A stretch of DNA of 64,000 nucleotides from Comamonadaceae bacterium (GTDB lineage: Bacteria; Pseudomonadota; Gammaproteobacteria; Burkholderiales; Burkholderiaceae_C). How positions within the stretch are numbered: the first letter of the stretch is position 1; the number at the start of each line of letters is the position of its first letter. The notes beneath the pieces were generated by a model, which ran no database searches, was not told where the DNA came from, and was given only the letters and a program-made list of their open reading frames with translations. Location of the stretch: positions 62,001 to 126,000 of the forward strand of contig CANFOS010000001.1 in the NCBI GenBank assembly GCA_947448735.1, written 5' to 3'. A program made the translations under genes and the position numbers. Of this stretch, positions 27,137-36,548 are shown piece after piece.

Positions 27137-27168
27137 TGCCTTGAAGTTTGCGCATGATAATATGCGCA
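27133..27168 (+). promoter_or_regulatory. ccdAB promoter with palindromic operator
   Basis: TTGATG (27133-27138), 17-bp spacer, GATAAT (27156-27161). The -10 box is the centre of a 7-bp inverted repeat TGCGCAT-GATAAT-ATGCGCA (27149-27168), so a bound repressor (CcdA/CcdB) would occlude polymerase. Confidence 0.65.
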
Positions 27169-27187
27169 TACTTTATGGAATTAAATC

Positions 27188-27427
27188 ATGCTGCGATTTG
27201 AACACGCCCCCAAAAAAGCGACCAATCTGTCCCTTAATTCCAAAGTGCTGGAGGCAGCGCGCGAAATGGGCATGAACCTGTCGCAAACTGTCGATGCTTT
27301 GCTGGCCGACGAAGTCAAGCGCCGCTATTGGGAGCAGTGGAACGAGCGCAACAAGGATGCTGTCGATGAATACAACGCCCGGATTGCAAAATATGGTTTG
27401 CCGCTTGAGAAATACCGTACTTTTTAA
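27188..27427 (+). CDS. ccdA: CcdA-family antitoxin
   Basis: 79 residues. N-terminal ribbon-helix-helix (KKATNLSLNSKVLEAAREMGMNLSQ, split as family pattern) and C-terminal toxin-binding tail (WEQWNERNKDAVDEYNARIAKYG), with the family signature W..RN..A....N..I...G. Labile antitoxin and autorepressor for the adjacent CcdB; 14 bp before ccdB. Chromosomal ccdAB loci often act as addiction modules. Confidence 0.93.
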   Translation: MLRFEHAPKKATNLSLNSKVLEAAREMGMNLSQTVDALLADEVKRRYWEQWNERNKDAVDEYNARIAKYGLPLEKYRTF

Positions 27428-27441
27428 GTTGTTCGACCATC

Positions 27442-27756
27442 ATGGCCCGATTTGATGTTTATGCACACCCCGATGCCGAGCTTCGCAAACAAACCCCCTA
27501 TTTGGTGGATGTTCAAAACAGCTTCCTTGATAGCCTGACGACGCGAATTGTCATTCCACTGCGCAGCAGCAAGTACATTTCAAACCCTCTCAGGGACTTG
27601 AACCCGATTTTTGAAATAGCGGGCGGCAATGTCGTTCTGGACACGGCTGCCATGGCAGCTTTTCCAACCGCTCTTTTGAAACGCCCTGCAACCGACCTCG
27701 CCAGGCACGCTGCTGTTGTGACAGGTGCCATCGACACACTTTTGGGATCACATTAA
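27442..27756 (+). CDS. ccdB: CcdB-family gyrase-poisoning toxin
   Basis: 104 residues. [11 protein letters not shown] start, [21 protein letters not shown] core and [17 protein letters not shown] match CcdB, which traps DNA gyrase on cleaved DNA. The C-terminus lacks the exact F-plasmid W-G-I end but reads [10 protein letters not shown], within family variation. The length is normal and there are no visible lesions. thyA starts 1 bp after its stop. Confidence 0.93.
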   Translation: MARFDVYAHPDAELRKQTPYLVDVQNSFLDSLTTRIVIPLRSSKYISNPLRDLNPIFEIAGGNVVLDTAAMAAFPTALLKRPATDLARHAAVVTGAIDTLLGSH

Positions 27757-27757
27757 A

Positions 27758-28582
27758 GTGCAACACTCCTCACAATACGAAGATTTCATGCGCCACGTTG
27801 ACACGCACGGCGTGTTCAAGGCCGACCGTACCGGCACAGGTACCAAAAGCGTGTTTGGCTACCAGATGCGGTTTGATTTAAAGCAGGGCTTTCCACTGGT
27901 CACCACCAAAAAAGTGCACCTCAAATCCATCGTGCATGAGTTGCTGTGGTTTCTGCAAGGATCTAGCGACAACAACTGGCTCAAAGAGCGCGGCGTGACG
28001 ATCTGGGACGAATGGGCGCGCGCCGATGGCGACCTGGGCCCCGTGTACGGCGTGCAGTGGCGCAGTTGGCCCACACCTGACGGCGGACACATTGACCAGA
28101 TCACGGATGTGATCAAGACCCTGAAAACCAACCCAGATTCACGCCGGATCATCGTCAGCGCCTGGAACGTGGCCGACCTGAGCAAGATGGCGCTGATGCC
28201 TTGCCATGCCTTCTTTCAGTTTTACGTGGCCCCGGCAACAGCGCCGGGCAGCAAGGGGCAATTGAGCTGCCAGTTGTACCAGCGCAGTGCTGACATTTTT
28301 CTGGGCGTGCCGTTCAACATTGCCAGCTACGCGTTGCTGACCCACATGGTGGCGCAGCAATGCGACCTGGACGTGGGCGACTTTATCTGGACCGGCGGTG
28401 ACTGTCATATTTACAGCAACCATCACGAACAAGTGGCACTGCAATTAAGCCGTGAGCCACTGCCCTACCCCACACTCCACATCAAACGCAAACCCGAGTC
28501 CATTTTTGATTATGGGTTTGACGATTTTGAGTTTGTGAACTACCAGCACCACCCTGCCATCAAGGCACCGGTGGCTGTGTAG
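27758..28582 (+). CDS. thyA: thymidylate synthase
   Basis: 274 residues from GTG 27758, just after the ccdB stop (GGGA about 10 nt upstream); the frame also opens at a GTG inside ccdB, which is less likely. It methylates dUMP with methylene-THF. [23 protein letters not shown], catalytic cysteine in [13 protein letters not shown] and [20 protein letters not shown] are intact. A small Ala/Pro/Gly insertion (PATAPGSKG) lies after the catalytic helix. It forms an operon with folA, which regenerates the THF cofactor. Confidence 0.96.
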   Translation: MQHSSQYEDFMRHVDTHGVFKADRTGTGTKSVFGYQMRFDLKQGFPLVTTKKVHLKSIVHELLWFLQGSSDNNWLKERGVTIWDEWARADGDLGPVYGVQWRSWPTPDGGHIDQITDVIKTLKTNPDSRRIIVSAWNVADLSKMALMPCHAFFQFYVAPATAPGSKGQLSCQLYQRSADIFLGVPFNIASYALLTHMVAQQCDLDVGDFIWTGGDCHIYSNHHEQVALQLSREPLPYPTLHIKRKPESIFDYGFDDFEFVNYQHHPAIKAPVAV

Positions 28583-28598
28583 GGCAAGGCAACGGCGC

Positions 28599-29093
28599 AT
28601 GAAGATCAACATGATTTTTGCCCGGTCGGCCAACGGCGTGATCGGCAACAACAACGCCATGCCCTGGCACCTGCCTGAAGACCTGGCGCATTTCAAAAAG
28701 CTCACGCTGGGCAGTCCTGTGATCATGGGCCGCAAGACCTGGGACTCATTGCCCCCAAAATTTCGCCCGCTGCCTGGCCGCACCAATGTGGTCATCACCC
28801 GCCAGACCCACTGGCAGGCACAGGGCGCGACCACCGCTGGCAGCTTGCAGGATGCGTTAGCGCTGTGCCAATCTGCAAACGAAGTCTGGATCATCGGTGG
28901 AGCACAAATCTACGCGCAAGCCGAGCCTTTGGCCAGCCGGATAGAGGTGACGCAAATCGACCAAGACTTCGAAGGCGATGCCTTTGCGCCCACCCTTGGC
29001 GCCCAATGGATTCCCGGACACAGTCAGTCACAGGTGTCTTCCAGCGGACTGGGTTTCAGGTTTATCACGTATACACAACCACGAGGAGAATGA
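28599..29093 (+). CDS. folA: dihydrofolate reductase
   Basis: 164 residues, the usual size of type I chromosomal DHFR. Substrate loop NGVIGNNNAMPWHLPEDLAHFK and NADPH-binding VIMGRKTWDSLP and GRTNVVITRQ motifs are seen. Chromosomal housekeeping version, immediately after thyA (16-bp gap), restoring tetrahydrofolate consumed by ThyA. AAGG precedes the ATG. Confidence 0.95.
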   Translation: MKINMIFARSANGVIGNNNAMPWHLPEDLAHFKKLTLGSPVIMGRKTWDSLPPKFRPLPGRTNVVITRQTHWQAQGATTAGSLQDALALCQSANEVWIIGGAQIYAQAEPLASRIEVTQIDQDFEGDAFAPTLGAQWIPGHSQSQVSSSGLGFRFITYTQPRGE

Positions 29094-29094
29094 G

Positions 29095-29691
29095 ATGTCA
29101 GGAAGCGGATTTCACGTACACGGGCCCCACGACCACGAGCTGGAGCATGCGGCGCAAGGCGGGCATGGCGAGCATGACGAAAAAGACAAGAGTTTGACGG
29201 CGCAAATTGCCATGATCACCGCCATCATTGCCACCGTCGGCGCCATTTTTGCCTACATGGGCGGGGCAACCCAAGCCAACGCAGGCCTGTACAAAAACAA
29301 CGCGGCCATCAAGAAAACAGAAGCGTCCAACCAGTGGAATTTCTTTCAGGCCAAAAGCACCAAACAGTCGCTGGCTGAGGTCTCGCGCGACCTGTCGGCC
29401 GAAAGCGTGAAAGACAAGTACCAGGCCAAGATTGACCGGTACGAACAAGAGAAGAACGAGATCAAAGTGACGGCTGAAAAGCTTGAAAAAGAATCCAACG
29501 ACTGGGATAAAAAGTCAGACGAACAAATGCACCAGCACCACCGCTGGGCACAAGCCACCACGGTGTTGCAAATATCGATTGCCATGGCAGCCATTGCCCT
29601 TTTGACACGCAAGCGCTGGGTTGAATATGTCATGTTTGCAGCGGCGGCAGGCGGTCTGGCTGTTGGCGTATTGGCCATGCTTCACATTTAG
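29095..29691 (+). CDS. DUF4337-family membrane protein
   Basis: 198 residues from ATG 29095, preceded by GAGGAG with 6-nt spacing; it starts 1 bp after the folA stop. A His/Glu-rich N-terminus (HVHGPHDHELEHAAQGGHGE) precedes a membrane helix (AMITAIIATVGAIFAYMGGA), the family motif KTEASNQWNFFQAKS, a long charged coiled-coil and two C-terminal helices. Function unknown. The longer frame from 28978 is only overlap with folA. Confidence 0.85.
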   Translation: MSGSGFHVHGPHDHELEHAAQGGHGEHDEKDKSLTAQIAMITAIIATVGAIFAYMGGATQANAGLYKNNAAIKKTEASNQWNFFQAKSTKQSLAEVSRDLSAESVKDKYQAKIDRYEQEKNEIKVTAEKLEKESNDWDKKSDEQMHQHHRWAQATTVLQISIAMAAIALLTRKRWVEYVMFAAAAGGLAVGVLAMLHI

Positions 29692-29707
29692 CATTCGTTT
29701 TTAAGCT

Positions 29708-29760
29708 CAGTTTTTAATAGCGCATTGCCCAAGCATCTATTGGCCAAAAGCCAGGTTTAG
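29708..29760 (+). repeat. dispersed intergenic repeat, copy 4
   Basis: ATTGCCCAAGCATCTATTGG then CCAAAAGCCAGG just before xth. Degenerate member of the family. Confidence 0.4.
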
Positions 29761-29768
29761 TCCTAAAA

Positions 29769-30548
29769 ATGACCCAAATTGCCACCTGGAATGTCAATTC
29801 CCTGTCAGTACGCTTGCCGCAGGTCATTGACTGGCTGGCCACCCATCCGGTCGATGCACTGTGCCTTCAGGAACTCAAACTCACGGACGACAAGTTTCCA
29901 TTCCAAGCGCTTGAGGAGGTGGGCTACCACAGTGCCGTTTTCGGCCAAAAAACCTACAACGGGGTCGCGATTCTCAGTCGCACCGTACTCAACGATGTTT
30001 CCAAAAACATCACCGGCTTTGCGGATGAGCAGTCACGCGTGATCGCTGCCACCATGGCCACTGAGTACGGCGACGTGCGAATTGTCAATGGCTACTTCGT
30101 CAATGGCCAGGAACCAGGCAGCGAAAAATTTGCCTACAAGTTGAAATGGCTGGACGGTTTGAACGCCATGATCAAAAGCGAACTTCAGGAGCACGCCAGA
30201 CTCGTGCTGCTCGGCGACTTCAATATCACGGCTGATGACCGCGACAGCTACGACCCGGAAGGCTTGCGTGAAACCATTCACCATACCACCGCAGAGCGTG
30301 ACCATTTCAAGGCGCTGATGGCGCTGGGCTTGACAGACGCCTTCAGAATGTTTGAACAACCTGAGAAAAGCTTCAGCTGGTGGGACTATCGGGAATTTGG
30401 TTTCAGACGCAACCGGGGACTGCGGATTGACCATATTCTGGTCAGCCAAGCGCTCAAATCCAGGGTGACCGGCTGCGTGATTGACAAAACACCGCGCAAA
30501 AATGAACGGCCAAGTGACCACACACCGGTGATTGTTGACATCGCCTGA
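29769..30548 (+). CDS. xth: exodeoxyribonuclease III
   Basis: 259 residues of the Mg-dependent ExoIII/AP-endonuclease family. ATWNVNSLSVRLPQ (active-site Asn), LQELKLTDDKFP (metal-binding Glu), NGYFVNGQEPGSEKF, GDFNITADDRD and the terminal SDHTPVIVDI (catalytic His) are all intact. Repairs abasic sites and 3' blocks. A repeat copy lies just upstream, so its promoter may be within it. Confidence 0.94.
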   Translation: MTQIATWNVNSLSVRLPQVIDWLATHPVDALCLQELKLTDDKFPFQALEEVGYHSAVFGQKTYNGVAILSRTVLNDVSKNITGFADEQSRVIAATMATEYGDVRIVNGYFVNGQEPGSEKFAYKLKWLDGLNAMIKSELQEHARLVLLGDFNITADDRDSYDPEGLRETIHHTTAERDHFKALMALGLTDAFRMFEQPEKSFSWWDYREFGFRRNRGLRIDHILVSQALKSRVTGCVIDKTPRKNERPSDHTPVIVDIA

Positions 30549-30599
30549 GTCATGAACTGAGTCCTGCACGGAACCCAGAATGAACCGGGACTCAAACGA

Positions 30600-31118
30600 C
30601 TACTGAAGGGTTTCCTTCAAGGCAGCCGGCATTGGCAGTGCCATCACGTCAATGCCCTCCTCTATCAGTTCACTGGCCTCGCGCGGCGTAGCCTGACCGC
30701 GAATACTGCGCGGCTCGGTGTCTCCATAGTGCATGGCGCGCGCCTGATCTGCAAAGCGATCGCCAACATCTTCGGTATGGGTAATCACATGACGCAAGGC
30801 CTTCAAAAATGCCGCTTGCTGTTCGAGGCTTGGGCTGGCCCTTTCTGCCGTCTCGGCCACCGGCGTCAAACTGGAACCTGGCTGTGCCTCTGCCGGACCC
30901 GGTGGGGTCGCATCGTCAGGCAACTGAGCTTGACCCGCGGGCTCTCGATGCGCCCCAAAATTGAGCCGTGGCGCACTCGGCATCTTCAGGATGGCTTTGT
31001 TTGCGCACACTGGGCATTCAACGATACCGCGCGCCAATTGCGATTGAAAGTCTTCCTCAGAACCAAACCAGCCTTCAAAAGAATGCTGCTGTCCGCATTG
31101 AAGGTTAAGAACTTTCAA
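30600..31118 (-). CDS. DUF1178 protein at the end of the nuo operon
   Basis: About 172 residues from TTG 31118, giving the family N-terminus MKVLNLQCGQQHSFEGWF; an ATG at 31132 is out of frame. Zinc-ribbon-like cysteines are LQCGQQH and VECPVCAN, followed by a Pro/Ala-rich linker and a helical C-terminus (TEDVGDRFADQARAMHYG). The family is widespread in Alpha- and Betaproteobacteria and often follows nuoN, as here (38-bp gap, same strand). Role unknown. Confidence 0.82.
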   Translation of the reverse strand: MKVLNLQCGQQHSFEGWFGSEEDFQSQLARGIVECPVCANKAILKMPSAPRLNFGAHREPAGQAQLPDDATPPGPAEAQPGSSLTPVAETAERASPSLEQQAAFLKALRHVITHTEDVGDRFADQARAMHYGDTEPRSIRGQATPREASELIEEGIDVMALPMPAALKETLQ

Positions 31119-31156
31119 AACACAGCTTTCATGGCACAAGCAGGGCCAGCCGAGCC

Positions 31157-32656
31157 TTAGCTGCCCAAGGTCTTGACGATGCTGCTGATGGACTGGGCGC
31201 ACAGTGTCATCAAGCCGCCCGGCAAGATGCCCAACAGCAAAATAAGCGCGCCATTGATACTGAGCACAAACCGTGCGTCGGCTGGCGCGGTGATGGCATG
31301 CACCGGGCTTTGAGCGGCATCAAAGTACATGACCTTGATGATGCGCAGATAGTAAAAAGCACCGACCAGCGACATCATCACCGCAAAAACAGCCAGCACC
31401 AAATAGCTGGTTTGCTGTGACGAAACCAGCGCTTGCAACACCGACAGCTTGGCATAAAACCCGACCAGCGGCGGCAAGCCTGCCAAAGACAGCATGACGA
31501 TGGCCATCACACCGGCATACAGCGGGCTGCGCTGGTTAAGGCCAGCCAGGTCGCTGATTTCTTCGGATTCATGCCCGGCACGTGCCAGCAGCATGATGAT
31601 GCCGAACGCCGCAAGTGTCGTCAGGACGTATGTGATGGCATAAAACATGGCTGCGCTGTAGGCCGATTCTGTGTTGAGCTGGTTGCCATTGACGACGCCC
31701 GACAGCATGCCGAGCAGCAAAAAGCCCATTTGCGAGATGGTAGAAAAAGCCAGCATGCGCTTGAGATTGCTTTGCGCGATGGCTGCCAGGTTGCCAACCA
31801 GAAGCGAGCCGATGGCCATCACAGCCAGCATTTGCTGCCAGTCGAAAGCAAGGGGCAGCAAGCCCTCCACCAGCAGGCGCAGGCAAATCGCAAAAGCCGC
31901 CAGCTGCGGTGCGCCGCCAATCAGCACCGTCACGGCGGTAGGCGCGCCCTGATACACATCGGGTAGCCACATGTGAAAAGGCACGGCACCAAGCTTGAAG
32001 GCCAGGCCAGCAACAATGAACACCAGGCCGAACACCAGCACCTGGTGCTTGACCTGCCTGCTGGCAATGGCGTTGAAGACTTCATTCAAATCAAGCGAGC
32101 CTGTCGCGCCGTAAAGCATGGACAAGCCATAAAGCAAAAAGCCAGAAGCCAAAGCGCCGAGCACAAAGTATTTCATGGCAGCTTCGGTAGCCGTGGCGTT
32201 ATCACGCCGCAGCGCTACCAGCGCGTAGCTGCTGAGTGTGAGCAACTCCAGGCCCATGTAGATGACCAGAAAATTGTGACCCGAAATCATCACGAACATG
32301 CCCAGCAGGGCGAACAGACTCAGCGTGAAAAACTCGCCACCGCGCAACATGTCACGGTCAAAGGCATAGGGCCTGCCGTAAACCAGTGACACCATCAGCG
32401 CAATGCATGAAAAGCACTTCAGCCAGCTACCCATCGGGTCAACCACCACCATCTTGCCAAAGCCGTAGAAGGTTTGACCGCCTGTGGCATAGGCCGCCTC
32501 AAGCGCAGCAACCGCGGCCAGAGTGATGAGCGTCAACACATAAGTGACGGTACGCATGGGCGACTTGACACCCAAGTCAACCAGCAAGATCACGCAGGCC
32601 ATCACGGCCAAAATGATCTCGGGGTAAACCGCTATCCAGGAGAGTTTGTCAATCAT
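31157..32656 (-). CDS. nuoN: NADH-quinone oxidoreductase subunit N
   Basis: 499 residues, about 14 membrane helices, antiporter-like proton-pumping subunit of complex I. SYALVALRRDNATATEAAMKYFVLGALASGF-type core (helix 5-7 region), conserved lysine in KLGAVPFHMWLPDVY and the QSNLKRMLAFSTISQ segment are present. Last of 14 nuo genes, all on the minus strand in the order A to N; 18 bp after nuoM. Confidence 0.97.
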   Translation of the reverse strand: MIDKLSWIAVYPEIILAVMACVILLVDLGVKSPMRTVTYVLTLITLAAVAALEAAYATGGQTFYGFGKMVVVDPMGSWLKCFSCIALMVSLVYGRPYAFDRDMLRGGEFFTLSLFALLGMFVMISGHNFLVIYMGLELLTLSSYALVALRRDNATATEAAMKYFVLGALASGFLLYGLSMLYGATGSLDLNEVFNAIASRQVKHQVLVFGLVFIVAGLAFKLGAVPFHMWLPDVYQGAPTAVTVLIGGAPQLAAFAICLRLLVEGLLPLAFDWQQMLAVMAIGSLLVGNLAAIAQSNLKRMLAFSTISQMGFLLLGMLSGVVNGNQLNTESAYSAAMFYAITYVLTTLAAFGIIMLLARAGHESEEISDLAGLNQRSPLYAGVMAIVMLSLAGLPPLVGFYAKLSVLQALVSSQQTSYLVLAVFAVMMSLVGAFYYLRIIKVMYFDAAQSPVHAITAPADARFVLSINGALILLLGILPGGLMTLCAQSISSIVKTLGS

Positions 32657-32674
32657 TGCTGAATTCTTTTGCGG

Positions 32675-34150
32675 TTAGTTCAGTTTGGATTTGGCAACGT
32701 GCGCCAGCAAATCAACGACGGTGCTGTTCATCACATCGGTAAATGGCTTGGGGTACAGGCCCATGTACAGCGTGGCAATGGCCAGCATGGACAGCATCAA
32801 AAATTCCCGGGCATTGATATCCGTCAGATTCTTGACGTCATCATTGACCACCGGACCGAGGTACACACGCTTGTACATCCACAGGGTATAAGCTGCACCA
32901 AAAATCAGGGCGGTGGCAGAGGCAAAACCAATCCAAAAGTTAAATTTGACGGCACCCAAAATCACCATCCACTCGCCCACGAAACCAGCCGTGGCAGGCA
33001 AGCCGCAGTTGGCCATGGCAAAAAACAGGGCAAACGCGGCAAACTTGGGCATGGTGCTGACCACACCGCCGTAGCTGGCAATCTCGCGCGAATGGACGCG
33101 GTCATACAGCACGCCAATGCACAGGAACATCGCGCCTGACACAAAGCCATGGGCAATCATCTGCACGATGCCGCCCGACACGCCGATGTCATTGAAAATA
33201 AAAAAGCCAAGCGTGACAAAACCCATGTGCGCCACCGATGAGTAAGCCACCAGCTTTTTCATGTCCTGCTGCACCAGCGCCACCAGGCCGACGTAAACCA
33301 CTGCGGTCAGGGACAAGGCAATCATCAGCCAGGCCCATTCACGCGACGCATCAGGCGCAATCGGCATGGAAAACCGCAGAAAACCATAAGCACCCAGCTT
33401 GAGCATGATGGCTGCCAGCACGGCAGAGCCGCCAGTGGGGGCCTCAACGTGCACATCGGGCAACCAGGTGTGCACTGGCCACATGGGCACCTTGACAGCA
33501 AACGCTGCAAAAAAAGCAAAGAACAGCAGCGTTTGTATCGATCTCCCCAACGGCAGCTTGTGCCAGGTCAAAATGTCAAAGCTGCCGCCAGATTTGTTGT
33601 ACAAATAAATGAGGGCGACCAGCATCAGGAGTGAGCCGAGCAAAGTGTATAAAAAGAATTTGAAGGCTGCGTAAATCTTGTTCGGCCCGCCCCAGATGCC
33701 GATGATGAGATACATCGGGATCAGCGTGGCCTCAAAAAAGACATAAAACAGCAGGCCATCCAGCGCAGTGAACACGCCAATCATCAGGCCACTCAAAATC
33801 AGAAACGCAGCCATGTACTGGTTCACGCGGGTGGTGATGGATTCCCAGCTGGCGATGATGACAACGACATTGATAAAGGCAGTCAGGAGCACAAACCACA
33901 GGGAGATACCGTCCACGCCAAGGTGGTAATTGACGTTGAAACGGGCTATCCAACTGCCCTTTTCAACAAACTGCATTGCAGAAGTGCCCAGCTTGAAGCC
34001 GTCATACAGTGGCAGGGTGACCAGAAAGCTAACCACCGCACCGATCAATGCAACCCAGCGCACGCTGCGAGCTTGGTCATCACGGCCAATGGCCAACAGA
34101 ATGACACCAAAAATGATTGGCGTCCAAATCGCAAGGCTAAGCAATCCCAT
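32675..34150 (-). CDS. nuoM: NADH-quinone oxidoreductase subunit M
   Basis: 491 residues, polytopic Mrp-antiporter-like proton channel of complex I. Motifs: FFEATLIPMYLIIGIWGG with the channel glutamate, FAVKVPMWPVHTWLPDVHVE with the conserved lysine, and KKLVAYSSVAHMGF. Normal length; no lesions. Between nuoL (24-bp gap) and nuoN. Confidence 0.97.
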   Translation of the reverse strand: MGLLSLAIWTPIIFGVILLAIGRDDQARSVRWVALIGAVVSFLVTLPLYDGFKLGTSAMQFVEKGSWIARFNVNYHLGVDGISLWFVLLTAFINVVVIIASWESITTRVNQYMAAFLILSGLMIGVFTALDGLLFYVFFEATLIPMYLIIGIWGGPNKIYAAFKFFLYTLLGSLLMLVALIYLYNKSGGSFDILTWHKLPLGRSIQTLLFFAFFAAFAVKVPMWPVHTWLPDVHVEAPTGGSAVLAAIMLKLGAYGFLRFSMPIAPDASREWAWLMIALSLTAVVYVGLVALVQQDMKKLVAYSSVAHMGFVTLGFFIFNDIGVSGGIVQMIAHGFVSGAMFLCIGVLYDRVHSREIASYGGVVSTMPKFAAFALFFAMANCGLPATAGFVGEWMVILGAVKFNFWIGFASATALIFGAAYTLWMYKRVYLGPVVNDDVKNLTDINAREFLMLSMLAIATLYMGLYPKPFTDVMNSTVVDLLAHVAKSKLN

Positions 34151-34174
34151 TCTTATTTTTCCTGCTTTTTCTTA

Positions 34175-36232
34175 TTATTTGTTGAGCCATTCGACCAGCA
34201 TCGGCCAACTGATGAAAAAACTCATCAATAAGAAAATACCAACAATCATGCCAAAGGCATAGTGATAGATATAACCCGACTGCAAGCGACGCACGATGCT
34301 GGACACCCAGCCCACCATCTTCCAAGAGCCATTGACCAGCGTGCCATCAATCACTTGTTGGTCGCCGATTTTCCACAAGCCCGTGCCGAGTGCGCGAGCA
34401 CCTCGCGCAAGTACGTTTTCATTGAACCAGTCGAGGTAGTACTTGTTTTCAAGCAGCACATAAACTGGATGAAATATGCGCTTGATAGTCGCCGGCAAAG
34501 CCGGATTGACCATATACAAATACCAGGCCAGCAAAGCGCCTGAAAGTGCCAGCCAGAAAGGCGCGCTCATCAAACCGTGCCACGCCATTTGCACAGGCCC
34601 GTGAAACGCTTTGGCCAGCTCTTCCATAGCGGGGTGCTTTTGTAGATTGACAAAAATTGCGTCTTTGAAAAAATCGCCAAACAGCATGGGCTGGATGGTC
34701 ATGAAGCCAATCACCACCGAAGGAATCGCCAGCAGGACGAGCGGCACGGTCACCACCCACGGTGATTCACGCGATTCGTGGTGCGGTGCATGGTGGTCAT
34801 GCGTGTCGTGCGCATGGTGATGCGAATGGTGGTGCGCATCAGGATTCTGGTCGTGACGCTCCTTGCCGTGGAACACCAGGAAGTAAAGGCGGAACGAATA
34901 AAAAGCGGTGATAAAAACCCCCGCCAGCACGGCAAAGTGCGCAAAACCGGCACCCGCCAGATGGCTCTCATGCACGGCTTCAATGATGCTGTCTTTTGAG
35001 TAAAAACCTGCGAACAAAGGCGTGCCAATCAACGCCAGTGTGCCGAGCAGAAAAGTGATCCAGGTGATTGGCATGGTCTTGCGCACGCCGCCCATCCAGC
35101 GAATGTCCTGGTTGTGGTGCATGCCCAAAATGACGGAGCCTGCCGCCAGGAACAGCAGCGCCTTGAAGAAAGCATGCGTCATCAAATGGAAGACAGCCAC
35201 CGAGTAAGCCGATGCACCGAGCGCAACCGTCATGTAACCCAGTTGCGACAGGGTTGAATAGGCCACCACGCGTTTGATGTCGTTTTGAATGATGCCCATA
35301 AATCCCATGAACAGCGCGGTGATGCCGCCAATCACCATGATGAAGCTCAGGGCGGTGTCACTGAGCTCAAACAGCGGCGACATGCGTGCCACCATGAAAA
35401 TACCCGCCGTGACCATCGTGGCCGCGTGGATCAGTGCCGAGATGGGCGTCGGCCCTTCCATCGAGTCGGGCAGCCAAACGTGCAGCGGGAACTGGGCCGA
35501 CTTGCCCATCGCGCCAATGAAAAGGCAGATGCAGACGACGGTGACCAGCATCCAGCTGGTGCCGGGAAGCGTGAGTTTTGCAAGCTCGCCGCCCTTGGCA
35601 AAGGCTTCGCTGTAGTTCAAGGTGCCCGCATAGGCGGCAATCAGGCCAATGCCGAGAATAAAACCGAAGTCACCGACCCGGTTGACCAAAAACGCTTTCA
35701 TATTGGCATGGGTCGCACTGGGTTTGTTGTAATAAAAACCAATCAGCAAATACGAAACCAGGCCCACAGCCTCCCAGCCGAAGAAAAGCTGGAGCATGTT
35801 ATTGCTCATCACCAGCATCAGCATGGCGAAAGTAAACAGCGAGATATAACCAAAAAAGCGGTTGTAGCCCTCTTCTTCATCCATGTAGCCGATGGTGTAG
35901 ATGTGCACCATGAGCGACACAAAGGTCACCACGCACATCATCATGGCACTCAAGCCGTCGACCAGAAAACCAACTTCCATCTTCAAGCCACCAACGACCA
36001 TCCAGGTATAGATCGTTTCATTGAATCGCGCGCCGTCCATGGCCACACTTTTGAGCGTCGTGGCAGACAAGATAAACGCCAGCAACACACCCAGAATCGT
36101 CAAGGTGTGCGACAGCCGGCGACCCAACCAGTTGCCACCGAAAGCGGTGCCAAAGACCCCCGCCAAAACGGCTCCAGCCAAAGGCAACAAGGGGACAGCG
36201 AGTAGCGCAGAGACAGAAAGGGTTTGACTCAT
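34175..36232 (-). CDS. nuoL: NADH-quinone oxidoreductase subunit L
   Basis: 685 residues, the distal proton-pumping subunit with the long lateral C-terminal helix. FFGWEAVGLVSYLLIGFYY, GKSAQFPLHVWLPDSMEGP and RVVAYSTLSQLGYM are diagnostic. A hydrophilic loop encoded at about 34779-34850 is strikingly His-rich (DAHHHSHHHAHDTHDHH), a low-complexity insertion near the C-terminal third whose role is unknown. 7 bp separate it from nuoK. Confidence 0.97.
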   Translation of the reverse strand: MSQTLSVSALLAVPLLPLAGAVLAGVFGTAFGGNWLGRRLSHTLTILGVLLAFILSATTLKSVAMDGARFNETIYTWMVVGGLKMEVGFLVDGLSAMMMCVVTFVSLMVHIYTIGYMDEEEGYNRFFGYISLFTFAMLMLVMSNNMLQLFFGWEAVGLVSYLLIGFYYNKPSATHANMKAFLVNRVGDFGFILGIGLIAAYAGTLNYSEAFAKGGELAKLTLPGTSWMLVTVVCICLFIGAMGKSAQFPLHVWLPDSMEGPTPISALIHAATMVTAGIFMVARMSPLFELSDTALSFIMVIGGITALFMGFMGIIQNDIKRVVAYSTLSQLGYMTVALGASAYSVAVFHLMTHAFFKALLFLAAGSVILGMHHNQDIRWMGGVRKTMPITWITFLLGTLALIGTPLFAGFYSKDSIIEAVHESHLAGAGFAHFAVLAGVFITAFYSFRLYFLVFHGKERHDQNPDAHHHSHHHAHDTHDHHAPHHESRESPWVVTVPLVLLAIPSVVIGFMTIQPMLFGDFFKDAIFVNLQKHPAMEELAKAFHGPVQMAWHGLMSAPFWLALSGALLAWYLYMVNPALPATIKRIFHPVYVLLENKYYLDWFNENVLARGARALGTGLWKIGDQQVIDGTLVNGSWKMVGWVSSIVRRLQSGYIYHYAFGMIVGIFLLMSFFISWPMLVEWLNK

Positions 36233-36239
36233 TTTCTAG

Positions 36240-36548
36240 TTAACCCTTGAGCGTATTGAGTTCGTCAACGTTGATGCTTGATTTATTGCGGAACAGCAAG
36301 ACGAGAATAGCCAAACCAATGGCGGACTCCGCCGCTGCGACGGTCAGAATAAAAAATACAAAAATCTGGCCCGCCATGTCGTTCAGGTAATACGAGAACG
36401 CCACAAAGTTCATGTTGACGGCAAGCAGCATGAGCTCGATGGCCATCAACAAAATGATCAGGTTTTTGCGGTTCAGAAAAATGCCGATGACCGACAAGGC
36501 GAACAGCATCGCGCCGAGTGACAGGAAATGTCCGAGCGTGAGGGTCAT
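36240..36548 (-). CDS. nuoK: NADH-quinone oxidoreductase subunit K
   Basis: 102 residues with three membrane helices; membrane-arm subunit of complex I next to NuoJ. Conserved glutamates are visible in [15 protein letters not shown] and [14 protein letters not shown]. Start overlaps the nuoJ stop by 4 nt (ATGA), a coupled pair as in most nuo operons. Confidence 0.96.
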   Translation of the reverse strand: MTLTLGHFLSLGAMLFALSVIGIFLNRKNLIILLMAIELMLLAVNMNFVAFSYYLNDMAGQIFVFFILTVAAAESAIGLAILVLLFRNKSSINVDELNTLKG

